Of a DNA stretch of 64,000 nucleotides, positions 11,028 through 22,062 are shown piece after piece. The stretch's first letter is position 1, and each line of letters opens with the position of its first letter. The translations under genes were made by a program, and so were the position numbers. The stretch comes from Brachynemurus nebulosus (lineage: Eukaryota > Arthropoda > Insecta > Neuroptera > Myrmeleontidae). The stretch covers positions 13,309,501 to 13,373,500 of the forward strand of contig JAPWDM010000014.1 in NCBI GenBank assembly GCA_035578155.1, given 5' to 3'. The notes under the pieces are model-generated. The model saw nothing but the letters and a program-made list of their open reading frames with translations. It ran no database searches and was not told the DNA's origin.

Positions 11028-11857
11028 GGAGAGAAAAATCATATAATTTTTGTAGATAAAATTTCAGAAAAATTACCATGCTCTCTTATAATGCGTGCGC
11101 GATCGACGACCAAAATAAAAAATATGTACTAGCATGGTAAAATTTAATGTGCTAACACAACTTTTATCACACTCTTATGCATATATGTTATAGTTTAATT
11201 CTTGTTGTCGTACTCTTTCATTTGCGCATCTAACCCGCAACCTTATGTTGCTTGGGCGGTACCTGTAAAAACTTCGAACCTGTAAAAACTTGGTGATGCA
11301 TACAAAAATGATTGCCAACAATATATTCTAATACTAAAGATAGTGAAGTAACAAAATGATGAATTAAACGGTGACATCCCCGTCCTCTAACACACTGTAA
11401 TGAATTCTGCTTGCTGCTTGTAAGACAGTCTAATGGGTCTAATGGATCAAGGTGCTTGGTTCGACCCGTCCGACCAAGTTGGTCGTCCAAACCTATGGTT
11501 GGTTATGTGACTTGCTATGAGTGAGGTACATTTCAACAGCGTTCACAACAAACACAACCTTCTTTCTTTTTTTTTCTTTCTACTATTAGCAGATAACATT
11601 TCAAATATTATAATACAGCATGGTAATTTTTGTAAGAAAAACAATTAAAAAATATTCTTTTGTCGGCAATGGAACTTTTTACTGTGCTGTTTTACAAATT
11701 TTACGGAGCTAATATTACGGAAACAATATTCTATCCTTTTAATTTTCTATGATTAATTATAATTTTTATATTTTTACCGTACAAAATTGAATATGTTCGC
11801 CTTTTACACGTCGATTGTAGTGCTGAGCACAGTAATTTTTATATGAATTTTCTCTCC
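11028..11857. mobile_element. Terminal-inverted-repeat element near the 5' end of the Helitron (copy 1)
   Basis: The left end is GGAGAGAAAAATCATATAAT and the right end is the complement of GGAGAGAAAATTCATATAAA. Flanks CTATACAT and GTTTACAT agree at 6 of 8 positions, as for an aged 8-bp duplication. From 11110 onward it is nearly identical to 54738-55475. A minus-strand open frame (11230-11490) is shared with that copy. Confidence 0.65.
11230..11490 (-). CDS. Unrecognised 86-residue frame in repeat copy 1
   Basis: It begins MDDQLGRTGRTKHLD and includes a Cys/His-containing stretch (CVRGRGCHRLIHHFV, then HFCMHH). I recognise no family. The second copy of the element (54846-55109) keeps the frame open with few changes, including a length change that is a multiple of three. 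With only two recent copies this could simply reflect low divergence. Either a fragment of an element protein or a chance frame. Confidence 0.25.
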   Translation of the reverse strand: MDDQLGRTGRTKHLDPLDPLDCLTSSKQNSLQCVRGRGCHRLIHHFVTSLSLVLEYIVGNHFCMHHQVFTGSKFLQVPPKQHKVAG

Positions 11858-12238
11858 GTTTACATATAATAAAACTGTAAGGAGACTATTTCTGTACATG
11901 GAATATTTTTTGAAAATTGTACTGGTACTGTAAATACTAAATAGTAATTTTTGTCTATCAGTCTGTTCACGCATCACGCAAAAACTATTGGACGGATTTT
12001 TATGAAATTTGGTGTGGTGATAACTTATTATTTGGGTCAACATATAAGAAAGATACCTTTTACCTCAGGATAATGTCTCATTCCCACGGGAAAATAAGAA
12101 ACCATTTTGAGCATGTGCACATATTACGCAAAAACTATTGAACGGATTTTTATGAAATTTGGTGTGATGTTAACTTATTACCTGAGTCAACATATAAGAA
12201 ACTTTTTACTCCGGGAAAATGTCTCATTCCGACGGGAA

Positions 12239-12572
12239 TAGTATATTGTGCAATAAGTGCGGGAAATTGTCGATTGCCCACGAAAGCGAAGTTGAGCGCA
12301 CAAACGTAGTGAGTGCGCTCATTCGCTTGAGTGGGGCAATCGACAATCCCTTTGTCGATTAATCCCATCCTTTGTTGATGGTTTCTATAGAAATAATTAT
12401 GAAATATTTATTAAATGAAAAATTAAGAGGCAGCTTTGCGTGTTTTATTGTCAATTTGCGTGTGGAAAGTTACTTTCCACACGCAAAAAAGTATGCGGGA
12501 AGAGTACAGTGAGCAAACAGCTATTTTGCGTACAGAATTGTGTGCGCCAAGTTAGTCTCCCGCATGAGTAAT
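12239..12572. mobile_element. Double-hairpin repeat family, copy 1 (internally shorter)
   Basis: It is the reverse of the family seen at 26457-26944 and 36843-37304. It contains a long hairpin built on CGATTGCCCACGAAAGCGAA (about 12258-12352) and a second near-perfect palindrome centred on 12476, with arms TTTGCGTGTGGAAAGT. It is inserted in a Helitron repeat unit, because flanking Helitron phrases resume on the other side. It lacks about 130 bp present in the middle of the other copies. Confidence 0.75.
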
Positions 12573-12725
12573 AAAAAATATAAAAACCATTTTAAACATG
12601 TGCATGCATTACGCAAAAATTATTGTTCTATGCAAGTTCTGTATAATTATTACACTTACATATATATACTTCTCATTGATTTTATAGCAATGCGTCGCGC
12701 GAACGACGACGCGTGTACATCTAGT

Positions 12726-13908
12726 TGATATTAAAATACGATATAAAAAGTTTATATCAAAATGAAGTCTGTATTACATATGTCAGTTCTAAATCCAAAG
12801 ACTTAGAAAGTATGTTTTGTTAATATCTGTTAGAATATTAAAAGACGACAAACTTACTGGTGGTAGGAACATAAAAATTTATATTTGGTGTACTAAGTAA
12901 AAGAGAAATAACTCTACATATTTGCTTTGATAACAAATCAGATTTTGATAAAATGTTACGTTTCAAGAAAGATTTTCTGCTAATGTTACCAAATAAAATT
13001 ATTTATTGTTAAATTTTTATAGTATCACTATAAAATTGGAAAGGCCTTGTTTGCCATTTGAAATGATCAAAGAATTACAAAATGAATTTAGCGCAGTTTT
13101 ATTGCGGAAGTTTAGTTCTGCAACCTCATAAAATGATGGTAATATTAGTATTTTTTGATTATTTAGTTGTAAAATCTTTTTTGAACAGTTTAAACAAAAT
13201 GTATATTCGATATTTTAGCACTTTCGATTTAATCGCCTCAAATAGATTACTTCCAGATTCTTAATTTAGCAATATATACTCTGTAATAAGTCTATCTTGG
13301 AACAAAATATTTTTATTTTAAATCATCTTAAAATAAAAGTATCCGTAAATTTTTAATTTTTCAAAATTGTTAGCACTAAAAATTTGTTTAATTTGTATAC
13401 ATTTTAGAATAGATATTATATTTTTATTACAAGTTTATAAATTATGCATCTTAGAACATATGCATATGTTTTTCTTATGCATTTCGTATGCAGCAGCTAA
13501 TTTTATGATTATACAAAATGATCAAGGCTACACGTAATCCTGATAAAGTAAATAAACGAACCTTTCAATTCCATGTTTATATTGATAAAAATGTTTGTTA
13601 GAATGTATGTGTAGTTATATAAGAAATTTGCAAATAGCATTTTTAATCTTTTCTTTTTTAAAGTTAGTAAAATACCACTTACTTTTTTAAAAGTAGTGAC
13701 AGTTGCTTCGAGCTCAAAAATTCTACTAGTTTGATCGATGTAAAAACAATTGTAGTTGTTAGAATTTAATTTTGGAAAGGGTTTGCACGAGTCAAATAAG
13801 GGAAGTTTTGCACGAATCAAATAAAAGACAAAAGTTAACAATTTTAAATTAATAAAAAATAAATAATAAAATAAATTCATCAGTTTTTAATTACACATAA
13901 AAATACAC
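12726..13908. other. Sequence without recognised gene
   Basis: A minus-strand 123-codon frame at 13509-13880 is Leu/Phe/Lys-rich with no family signature. A short plus frame lies at 13082-13264. I see no splice or promoter signals that would support either. Confidence 0.45.
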
Positions 13909-14578
13909 TGCCAATGGGGTATGGCATACAGCTTCCTAGAATACTGTTTTAAAGACTCATAAAAGTCTTTAAAACAGTATTCTACCAAATATATATACCG
14001 TGAAATTATATTTTCGCCGTGAAGTTCATAAAAAATTGTTGTAACTCAAAATACTTAAAGTCTAAATTATAAAATAATAGCAAAAATATTTTAACCCCCA
14101 AAATACCCTAAAAATTTGAGCGAAATGGGACTAGCAGTAAATAAGATATTGATATTTACTGGGATTACATGGTAGCGGCATAGCCACCGTTACTCCGATT
14201 TCGATTAAATTCATAGGGGACCATCTAGGAACCAAACTGCATAATTTCTGAAAATTTCGTAAAAAAGAATTGAATAGTTCAGAAGTCATGCAATTCTGGA
14301 ATGACATGATAGCGGCGTTTAGGGGACCATCTAGGAACCAAACTGCATAATTTCTGGAAATTTCATTAAAAACCATCGAATAGTTCAGAAGTTATGCCAC
14401 TTGGTGCAAACTAGCGACAAACAGACGGACAGACAGACACCAAACCAAAATTGTTCAGGAAGCTCTAAAACGTAAAATGTGCATAAAAAATTTTATTTTG
14501 TAGGGAAAAAATTTTTTATTTTTCAAAAGTGATCAATGATCACAATGCTTCCGCTACTTTAGTAGTCTCGGAAGCAAA
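13909..14578 (+). repeat. 0.7-kb dispersed repeat, copy 2
   Basis: It has the same start (TGCCAATGGGGT) and end (TAGTAGTCTCGGAAGCAA) as 6131-6839. Differences include an inverted duplication of the CTTTAAAACAGTATTCTA phrase near 13940-13990 and a shortened second subrepeat near 14300. Confidence 0.85.
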
Positions 14579-15475
14579 ATAAAAGCATGTACTAAAATGT
14601 TGACAAACATACCGAAATACGGTACTTGACTGTATTCAAAATTTGTTTTAAATGTTGAATAATTTTATGTATTGTCCTTAAATATATTCAATTTTAGTAG
14701 TGACAAATAAAAATATTCTTTAGTTACTTAAAAATTCGATTTCGAAAATTATAAATTTGTAGCCTTCATTTAAATGGTTAAAAACGCAGTGATATTTGAA
14801 AATGACGTCATGTTTTAATAGCAGATCTCTAGTTATTCTATAGTCAGTCTACTTACTCTAGTTACGGTTTGTCTATGACAAATTGCATTTTCATTGTGAC
14901 ATTTTTACAATTCTAATTGACCAAGAGAAGTTGTTTTCTTTGTAATTTATTTTGAACTTTTTGGTTTGCAATTAATTTTGCACTCAAAAAAGATTGATGG
15001 AAGGAATACATCGTCACTTAATACGTAAAATATCCTTATCAACTTGTTTTAAATATTATGTTAAAAATGCTTTTATTTTTTGCTACAATTTTAAAGTTAC
15101 GTTTTCTTAAAGTGCATTTAATACTTGTAGGGCTTCATGAAAATCTTACGATGATGATAAATGAAGAAGATAACAAAGCAGAAAGTTGTAAATACCACTA
15201 AAACTGAGCATGATGACTGCTGAATATTGTGTACAAATTTGAAACCGTGTTGACTAGTGTTGATATGAATAAAAGCGACATCTGTTTCAGTTAAATCGTG
15301 ACGTCATTGCATACGTCACTACGCCAAATCGTTTTTTCCCGCCAATTTGTTCATTTAAAATTGAACAATGGTTTTTTTGAAGATTTTTAAAAATTTAACA
15401 AAAATTAATTAATTTATACGTAAGAACAAAGCATTTAGAATCATTTCTCAGTTCCAATCAAGTACCCTATTATTA
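14579..15475. other. Sequence without recognised gene
   Basis: AT-rich. I see no open frame above 60 codons and no repeat termini. Confidence 0.5.
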
Positions 15476-15508
15476 GGATTCCGAAGAAGTGTTGCTTCTT
15501 CGGAATCC
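15476..15508. repeat. Short perfect hairpin
   Basis: Arms GGATTCCGAAGAAG and CTTCTTCGGAATCC are perfect over 14 bp around a 5-base loop (TGTTG). They extend to about 19 bp with one mismatch. It stands alone and its role is unknown. Confidence 0.85.
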
Positions 15509-15784
15509 GAATACGTACCATTGAGTTTTATTTTTTTATTATAATTTTTTATACTGGTATACTTGGTTATCAATTAAAATGGTTCTCAATTAAAATGGTT
15601 ATCAAAATATTCAATTTTGTTTGTATTATGTTCCTGTCCCATACTTTTTTCACCCCCCTCCCCCACCACGGTTTGTGCATAGCTCAATATAATGTAGTTA
15701 GAAATTAGTATATACGAAGCATCTAGTTATTGAGTCATTGTTAACAAGTTAAAACATGAACAAATATACCTAACCTATATAGGT

Positions 15785-15995
15785 GTATATACGCACTAAC
15801 CGTACTCGCGTCCGGTTAATTGAGGTAATTATGTATCTTTGTCAAAAAATATCGTGTCCGCGTCCAGTTAGCGGTCAGCTTAAGAGAGTGCTGAATGCAT
15901 TGGTTTTAGCATAGCATGCCACCGTCATAAAAAATTTGTCTGGTTACAGAAGGTGTCCAGTTAAGTAAGTGTCCATAATCAGAGGTTCTGTCTGT
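15785..15995. repeat. Possible relic of a pogo/mariner-type element
   Basis: The phrase ATAATCAGAGGTTCTGT near 15975 and the words GTCCGGTTAATTGAGG near 15810 resemble degenerate terminal sequences of pogo-like elements. No matching opposite terminus was found. Low confidence. Confidence 0.25.
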
Positions 15996-16101
15996 GTAAT
16001 TTTTACATTGTTTCTAAGTGAATATGACTGAATTTATGTTTAGAAAAATATTCACAATTATTTTAAAAATAAAAATAAAGCGGTATTTTTTTTTTTTTAT
16101 A

Positions 16102-16936
16102 TCCTTACTAATATTATAAATGCGAAAGTGAGTTTGTTTGTTTGTTTGACTGGCTTTCACGCCTCAACAGCTTAACCAATCAACTTGAAACTTTGCACAG
16201 ACGTTGCTTGCGGGCCAGAGACGGTTATAGGCTACTTTTTATTTCGGAAAAATATTTCATTCCCGAGGGAAAATGCATTAAATTACAACAGCCGACTATT
16301 AAAAAACGGATAAATGATTTCAAACTTTGTATATTGCCAACAGAAGGGATGAGAAAGGACACAAACTACTTTATACCCCGGGATATTTCCCGTGGGAAAT
16401 TTCATTCCTGTGGAAAAATATATTTCAAATGAAACAAAAAAAATGATAGACAAATATGACGATATATAGCGATAAACATAGGTTATTTTTTATCCCGATA
16501 AAATATCTCATTCCCGAGGGAAAATGTATTTAAAACGAAACAATAAAATAACAACTGACTATTAAAAAAAAAGCATGATTGATTTTAAACTTTGCATATT
16601 GTTTACAGAGACGATGAGAAAGGACACAGACTACTTTCTATCCCGGGAAAATATCTAACTCCCGCAGAAAGTCTTATTCCCGTGGGAAAATATATATTTA
16701 AAACAGTATAAAAAAGAATCATTGATTTCATTTGAACTTGGCATGTTGTTAAAAGAATGTTATAGTCTATTTTTTACCCTGGGAAAATTATTTTTGTTTG
16801 TGGGAAAATTCCAAAGACAAAAGTAATAATACCTACTCGACGCGTAATAGTGACGTGATGAAAGTACACTTTATATGTTTTAACTAGATGCCATAATTTC
16901 AAATTCCATGCGGGCGAAGCCGCGGGTAAATGCTAG
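16102..16936 (+). mobile_element. Non-autonomous Helitron-like element
   Basis: It starts with TCCTTACTAATATTATAAAT after A (16101) and ends GCGGGCGAAGCCGCGGGTAA ... CTAG (16933-16936) before T. The start phrase and the GGCGAAGCCGCGGGTAAA end are those I know from insect non-autonomous Helitrons. About three degenerate internal units carry ATTCCCGAGGGAAAATG-type phrases (about 16259, 16510, 16660). The 96-codon frame at 16142-16432 lies in these units and is not a gene. Confidence 0.85.
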
Positions 16937-16937
16937 T

Positions 16938-16985
16938 TATTTATAAATATGGAACTCCACAAAGTAACGCACAAATCATTTAACA
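16938..16985 (+). repeat. Short repeat shared with 47380-47430
   Basis: The stretch just beyond the Helitron end (AAATATGGAACTCCACAAAG and on to CACAAATCATTTAA) resembles the sequence directly after the perfect hairpin at 47268-47385. Class unknown. Confidence 0.5.
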
Positions 16986-17799
16986 TTTGGATTACTGTCT
17001 TGGAAGCCAAATCACTTTAGAATGGGTTATCTCACTTTTTTTCCACAATTTCGCTATACGGCGGTGAAGATATCTATTAGGCCACATATGACCCCGATCT
17101 CCATTATTTTTGTAAAAAATAAGAACAAAATATGTAGATGTGTATTGTATGTACAAAAAAAAAAAGAAAAAAATGACGCCCAAGAAAAAAAAAACGCCGT
17201 GAGCAGCGGGGCCCCATCACGGTAGTCGAATTTTCCCCTTCATCTTCGGTATTGAATGTCTACAAGCGAAATGTGATTGAAAGTCTACAACCGAATTGTC
17301 ATTTTGTTGGTTTCAAAACTGGTGATGAGTGTTCGGCTGATCGAGGCTTTAAAAAAAGGTTTTAAGTATTTAAGGGCTGTATCTCAGTAAATTTCAATTT
17401 TGTGCCGAAAACAGGTAGCAGAAAAAAAGCCAACACAATTCGTACGAGGACATTCCTGCCCATGTTTATCCGCTAATTGCCTTTATGTTTCAGTTTTAAA
17501 TATTAAAAAAGGACCTTCAATAGTAAACTGGAAGGCCTTTATAAAGATATTTTTTCTTTCCAAAAAAATCCAAAATTTCTATTTTATAAATACTAAAAAT
17601 CCAAAATTCCTAATTTATAAATAAACAGTGACTTTAATAACATTTTTAAATTACTTAATATGTATGTATTTCATTTGTCATAAAAGTAAGTTCACTTTTT
17701 TTTAAATTTTTTAAAATTACTATTCGCCTACTTGTATTTAGAATAAACATAATGCTTTTAAAACACATTTAACAATAGCATTCAATTCCGATGTAAAAA
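16986..17799. other. Sequence without recognised gene
   Basis: Short overlapping frames at 16992-17225 and 17400-17624 show no family similarity. A two-copy 26-bp tandem repeat with TGTCTACAAGCGAAATG / AGTCTACAACCGAATTG lies at about 17254-17305. A short AT tandem repeat lies near 17570-17622. Confidence 0.45.
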
Positions 17800-18690
17800 T
17801 GGGAGAAGTGGGGGGAAAAGTGATGCGAACTCCCTACAAGGTACTAGCTGGATACTAACTGAATACACGTACAAAATTTCAGCCCTCTAGGTTTCCTTAT
17901 GGAGTCTCTAAACGTGTTAGAAAACAAGCAAAAAAATTAAGGAAATATTGGCGTCAAAATCGTGGGGGTAAAGGTTAAAAGTTGAAACCTCCAAAAAACA
18001 GTGTCTGGCTATTAGCTTAACCTGTACACCAAATTTCAGCCCTCTAGGTTTATTTGGGGAGATTTTGACCCGAACGAAACTGTTAAAAAACAAGAAAAAT
18101 CATGTTCTTTTGGGTATAAAAATGGTGGGGGTAGGGGTTAAAAGTCGAGACCCCCAAAAGGCACCTCCTTGATACTAACTCAATCCGAATACAAAATTTC
18201 AGCCCTCTAGGTTTATTCGGGTGACCTGTGCGAGTGGTACAAACTTCGAAAACGTCGAAAATGCATGAAATTGTAGCTTAAAAATGAGGGGGGTGGGGGT
18301 AAAATATTAAAACCTCCAAAAAGCACAACCTAGGTACGAACTTTATCAACACACCAAATTTCAACTCTCTACGTTAATTCTGGGGGGCTGGGGGCCTGTT
18401 AGATCCAGCGAAAATCGTTTTTCCCCCCTCTACTCCCACCATATCATCCTAGGAAGCTGAATTTTGGATATGTTGTAGATAATTGACCGAAATATTATTT
18501 AAAACCGGTTTGAAAAAGTTTTATTGCTTTTCCGCCCCCCACCACCCCCTTAAAGGTCGGGTCAGAAAAAAAATTTGCCCAAAATTTGACCCCACTTTGA
18601 TAGTATGAGGTGCCTCGAAAATGAGCCCCATTTACCAAATTTCATCTCTTAACTTCCATAGGGGGGCCCTACACAAATTAAAAGGTGGCG
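17800..18690 (+). repeat. Array of about 160-bp degenerate units
   Basis: The phrase ACAAAATTTCAGCCCTCTAG or close variants starts at 17871, 18028, 18191 and 18353, a spacing of 157-163 bp, with a last degenerate match at 18633. Units also share GGGGGTAAAGGTTAAAA-type and CCTCCAAAAAGCAC words. The right end (18555-18690) is the inverse of 35205-35330. One more unit lies alone at 10740-10870. No coding frame. Confidence 0.8.
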
Positions 18691-18691
18691 G

Positions 18692-18693
<2 letters not shown>

Positions 18694-18781
<88 letters not shown>
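18694..18781. repeat. (TA)n microsatellite
   Basis: A pure TA run of about 88 bp. The Tyr/Ile open frames across it (18621-18830, 18685-18906) are products of the repeat. Confidence 0.95.
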
Positions 18782-18782
<1 letters not shown>

Positions 18783-19479
18783 ACATTTTTTTTCTACATA
18801 TTCGTGTTCTACGGGTCCGAAAACGGATAGCGCCCCTACTCTCGCCTCTCGCAGCTCTTATCGTATAGACTATATAAGTCTAATTTTTCGGAGAAAATTC
18901 GACTAACAAAAGGCGCATCTTAATGTAAACACATGTTTATTTATTTAATTATTATTATAATAATGGTTGCTGCGGTAGTCATTTTGGACTTGTTTCCTTT
19001 CTCCAATACGGAAATCGAATATAGTACATAGTTGTATGTATTGTATATTTCTTGTATTTTTGTTTTATTTTATTAGTTTTATTACAAATAAAATACATAT
19101 TATTGTTTATTACATACAAATACAAAATTATTATGTGTACTGTGTGTCCCAGAGAATATTTTTAGTATAGATAGAAATTTCTTTGATAAAAAATTCCCTG
19201 TAGAGATACTTCACATACCTCTAAATATCATGCCTACATTTTTTGTTTTTCCTCCATTCGTAGAATTTCATTATCTTAGTAAGTTTTGTTTTTAATTGCA
19301 AATGATTATTTTAATAATGTCCCGATAAAATTTTAAAAAAAAAGCGGTACCTTTAGGAGGATAAACTGTTTAATTTTGTAATATTTTTGACCTTAGCAAG
19401 GATTTAATTAATTTTGTGACATATTTCGATCCGTAATATTTGTGTATCGTATTTCCCGGACGATGTACCATTTTGTATC
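18782..19479. other. Sequence without recognised gene
   Basis: AT-rich. A less AT-rich patch lies at 18810-18870. No frame or terminus supported. Confidence 0.5.
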
Positions 19480-19481
19480 TA

Positions 19482-20069
19482 CAGTTACTCACGAAAGTCT
19501 ACGTACCTTTAAGTAAAACATTAGTTATCGAATAAAAAATTTATTGCGATATATTTTACAAACTTTAATTAATTTATCCACTCATTAAACTATTTATTTA
19601 AAAGAAACAAAGCAAAAGTGTCGATAAATACAAATTTTATAACAAAAAGATCAATTTTATTAACAACAAAAACACAAAAATCTACGTGCACTTCATATCT
19701 TTATTAGTAAATATTAATAACATCTTGATTAATATTTGGTAAGACCACCGTTTGCTCTTATGGCGGCTTCTAATCTACGAGACATCGACTTAACTAATTT
19801 TTCAGTCTGAATTTGAAATTGCAAAATTCTTCAATTTTATCACTCAGTAGTTTACGATTATAGTAGTTCTCAGTAGTTTACGATTATAAATATTTCTTTT
19901 TTCCACTCACCATTTTAGTCCACCCCATAAATGTTCTATAGGGTTTAAATCTAGCCAGTCCAATCTGGATTGAGCTGTAGTTTTGCAACGCTTTGAAATA
20001 ATTTAGCTTTTAATATTTCCAAATTTACTAACGATTTACACAGGTGTGCGTGACTTTCATGAGTAACTG
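19482..20069 (-). mobile_element. Internally deleted Tc1-type element
   Basis: The termini are CAGTTACTCACGAAAGTC (19482) and the complement of CAGTTACTCATGAAAGTC (ending 20069), flanked by TA on both sides (19480-19481, 20070-20071). At 588 bp it is far shorter than a full element of about 1.6 kb. It keeps only the 3' end of a transposase gene on the minus strand. It is a different subfamily from the element at 644-3518, judging by its termini. Confidence 0.88.
19729..19978 (-). pseudogene. Remnant of a Tc1 transposase C-terminus
   Basis: Read on the minus strand, 19729-19795 gives SMSRRLEAAIRANGGLTKY then a stop, the C-terminal block of Tc1 transposases. Further upstream (about 19918-19978) another frame gives LDWLDLNPIEHLWGGLKW, the motif around the third catalytic residue. 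The two are separated by a 20-bp tandem duplication (about 19845-19887) and deletions. The N-terminal and first catalytic parts are missing. Confidence 0.85.
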
Positions 20070-20218
20070 TAATTTGTGATAAACTGGTCGTACGATATTG
20101 CGGTGAAATAGCCAACTCCAATAATTACTTACGATGGATACCACGGAGATTTAGGTGAAGTTTGCTCCGAATGATTCCCTGGAGAAACTTCAAGTCATAA
20201 TGTGATCGTGCTGCATAC

Positions 20219-20627
20219 TAGTGGTGGAGAACTATCGATAGCACTATCGATAACTATCGATAGTTTTTACTATCGAAAACTATCGATATTTTTTAAACTA
20301 TCGATAGTTTTCGAAAGTTTTTTTCAGTCATTTTGTTTACTTAAAAATACTATAAAGATAATAAAAATTATAGCCAGAAATATAAAAACAACCATTTTAA
20401 TGGAATTTCCGGCGGCCTTTTTTTTTTGCTCACCGGCTATCCAAATGCCGCCCAAGTCAAAAAACTTGACCATCAAAAACTATCGATAACTATCGATAGT
20501 CGAGACTATCGGTAACTATCGATAGTCGAGACTATCGGTAACTATCGATAGCCGGGACTATCGATAGTCGGACTATAGATAGTCTGGACCATCGATAGTC
20601 GGGACTATCGATAGTTCTCCATCACTA
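20219..20627. mobile_element. hAT MITE with a dense TATCGATA array
   Basis: The termini are TAGTGGTGGAGAACTATCGA and the complement of TAGTGATGGAGAACTATCGA. The 8-bp target duplication CTGCATAC is exact (20211-20218, 20628-20635). I count 11 exact TATCGATA octamers, five in the left 80 bp and six in the right 150 bp, with several one-base variants. The interior (about 20320-20475) is non-coding. Confidence 0.94.
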
Positions 20628-20689
20628 CTGCATACTGATGTGATGTGATCGTTTGCGAAAGATGTTGATTTGCCACGACGTATTATGGT

Positions 20690-20830
20690 TTCTGTAAAGT
20701 TGTACAGGAGAGGAACGAAGCATCCAGTTTTACTTTTATGTAATTTGGTGAAAACGTTGAAAGTTTCACACCCTTGGAGGAGTTTTTCAGTTAGACACGT
20801 CCGTTGCCCGGAATTTCGAAAAAATCACGT
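20690..20830 (+). repeat. Diverged fragment of the dispersed (CA)n/(TA)n repeat
   Basis: Contains AATTTGGTGAAAACGTTGAA and a following block with AGTTAGACACGTCCG-type words, matching 63545-63610 at reduced similarity. No microsatellite is attached here. Confidence 0.55.
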
Positions 20831-20869
20831 CCAATCAAACAAAAACGAAATTTGATTGATCGAAAAATA

Positions 20870-21715
20870 CCAAAGATCACAATGATATGTATTAAGAAAA
20901 ATGCCCCATATATTGTACTTACCCTGTGTTCGATAAATCGGTTTCCACCCTATATAACTCTTATAATTGAATTTCCAACACTGAAAGTATGATCTGAAAC
21001 ACCCGGTACATGTATGTATATATTATGATGTACTCTTAACTTTATTGTATTTTAATAGGTTACTGAACTGATATTAAATCAAAATAAGAATGTATCATAA
21101 ATTCATAATACACATAAATGTACTTATTATGGTGGATATACGGGATATTAAAATTGTATATGTGCTTACGCGCCATGCCATAAGGATTTAATATCGTCTA
21201 CGCCAACCAAAACATGGTCCGCGGTTATTAATTTATATGCTGTCAGTGTCTGTTTCTGGAATAATAAATTATATTTCCGAATATATCATACTATCATATG
21301 TACATAGCTTAATACTGTACTAAAGAATTTCAGTTGTCTGTCGATCGAGACACGAGATGCCGGGACAATTGGTTGGTATTTGAATCGATATGACATACAA
21401 AATTATAACGGTAGTCATTGTTGTATATTGAAATGTTGAATGATGATTTAATAGATCAAGGATTTTTAACGGGATCAGTATGGATCGTCTGATTGAGTAT
21501 CGTCTGATCTGAGATAGTAGGAAGGAGGTCAGATGTATTATTTGCCAATTTATGCATATGATAGAATTATAGCTGTATCCTAAAACTAAGTACTTTAATT
21601 TTTCGAAATTTTCTATTATTTTATGGAGTAGAACTGATTTTGTTTCTAATTCTAAAGAATTCTTACCTAACAAATATAAAAATTTTCGAACAAAATCAAC
21701 ATGAAAAGCAATTTT
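20870..21715. other. Sequence without recognised gene; unassigned 153-codon minus frame
   Basis: A minus-strand frame at 21320-21781 reads 153 codons from MFFMRPLSPHKKG to QTTEIL. It starts inside the repeat at 21736, has no domain I recognise, and has the composition of AT-rich DNA. Not called a gene. Confidence 0.4.
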
Positions 21716-21980
21716 TTTTAAAATAAATATATGTACAGTTGGACCTTTTTTATGCGGGGATAGAGGCCGCATAAAAAACAAATCTCACAAAAACAAATAT
21801 ATTCAAAAACTTTATAAATAGCTATAAAAAGTATAGTTCGCTTCAAATTGTGAATACCCCTGTCGTAGCATCCTGCATAACATAGCGAATTTCCGTTTAT
21901 AAAAATTAGTTTTTGTCGCAAAATAGTTGATATAGAATAATAGTTTAAAGACCCTTTTTTGTGAATTTTTTTTCAATGGT
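21716..21980 (+). repeat. Fragment of the dispersed (CA)n/(TA)n repeat plus pogo-like words
   Basis: 21850-21980 (CATCCTGCATAACATAGCGA and on) matches 34800-34930. 21736-21778 contains TTTTTTATGCGG ... CCGCATAAAAAA, an inverted pair also seen at 48570-48705. Confidence 0.7.
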
Positions 21981-21981
21981 G

Positions 21982-21983
<2 letters not shown>

Positions 21984-22062
<79 letters not shown>

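Larger units (their letters stand above)
11019..12724 (+). mobile_element. Helitron-like element with two nested insertions
   Basis: The left end is TC (11019) after A. The right end is CTAG (12721-12724) before T, preceded by a short GC-rich hairpin (GCGTCG ... CGACGC, 12691-12711). This matches the Helitron rules of TC start, CTRR end and A/T target. The interior has repeated units containing the phrase ACGGATTTTTATGAAATTTG (about 11996 and 12142). Two unrelated elements sit inside, at 11028-11857 and 12239-12572; without them about 0.53 kb remains. No Rep/helicase coding is present. Confidence 0.6.

Noticed and set aside
13509..13880. 123-codon minus-strand frame as a gene
   Set aside because: No domain, no splice or promoter context, Leu/Phe/Lys-rich noise composition.
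17871..18660. CRISPR-like array
   Set aside because: Units are about 160 bp, diverged throughout, with no short identical repeats or unique spacers, in a eukaryotic repeat context.
18621..18906. Tyr/Ile repeat frames
   Set aside because: Translation of a (TA)n microsatellite. The same holds for 21945-22145, 34978-35220 and 50207-50392.
20870..21000. Minus-strand exon ending at ACTTAC (20919)
   Set aside because: The stretch looks like a dispersed repeat phrase (GGGTGTTTCAGA type) and has no supporting frame.
21320..21781. 153-codon minus-strand frame as a gene
   Set aside because: No recognised domain, begins inside a repeat fragment, and has a composition typical of AT-rich DNA.
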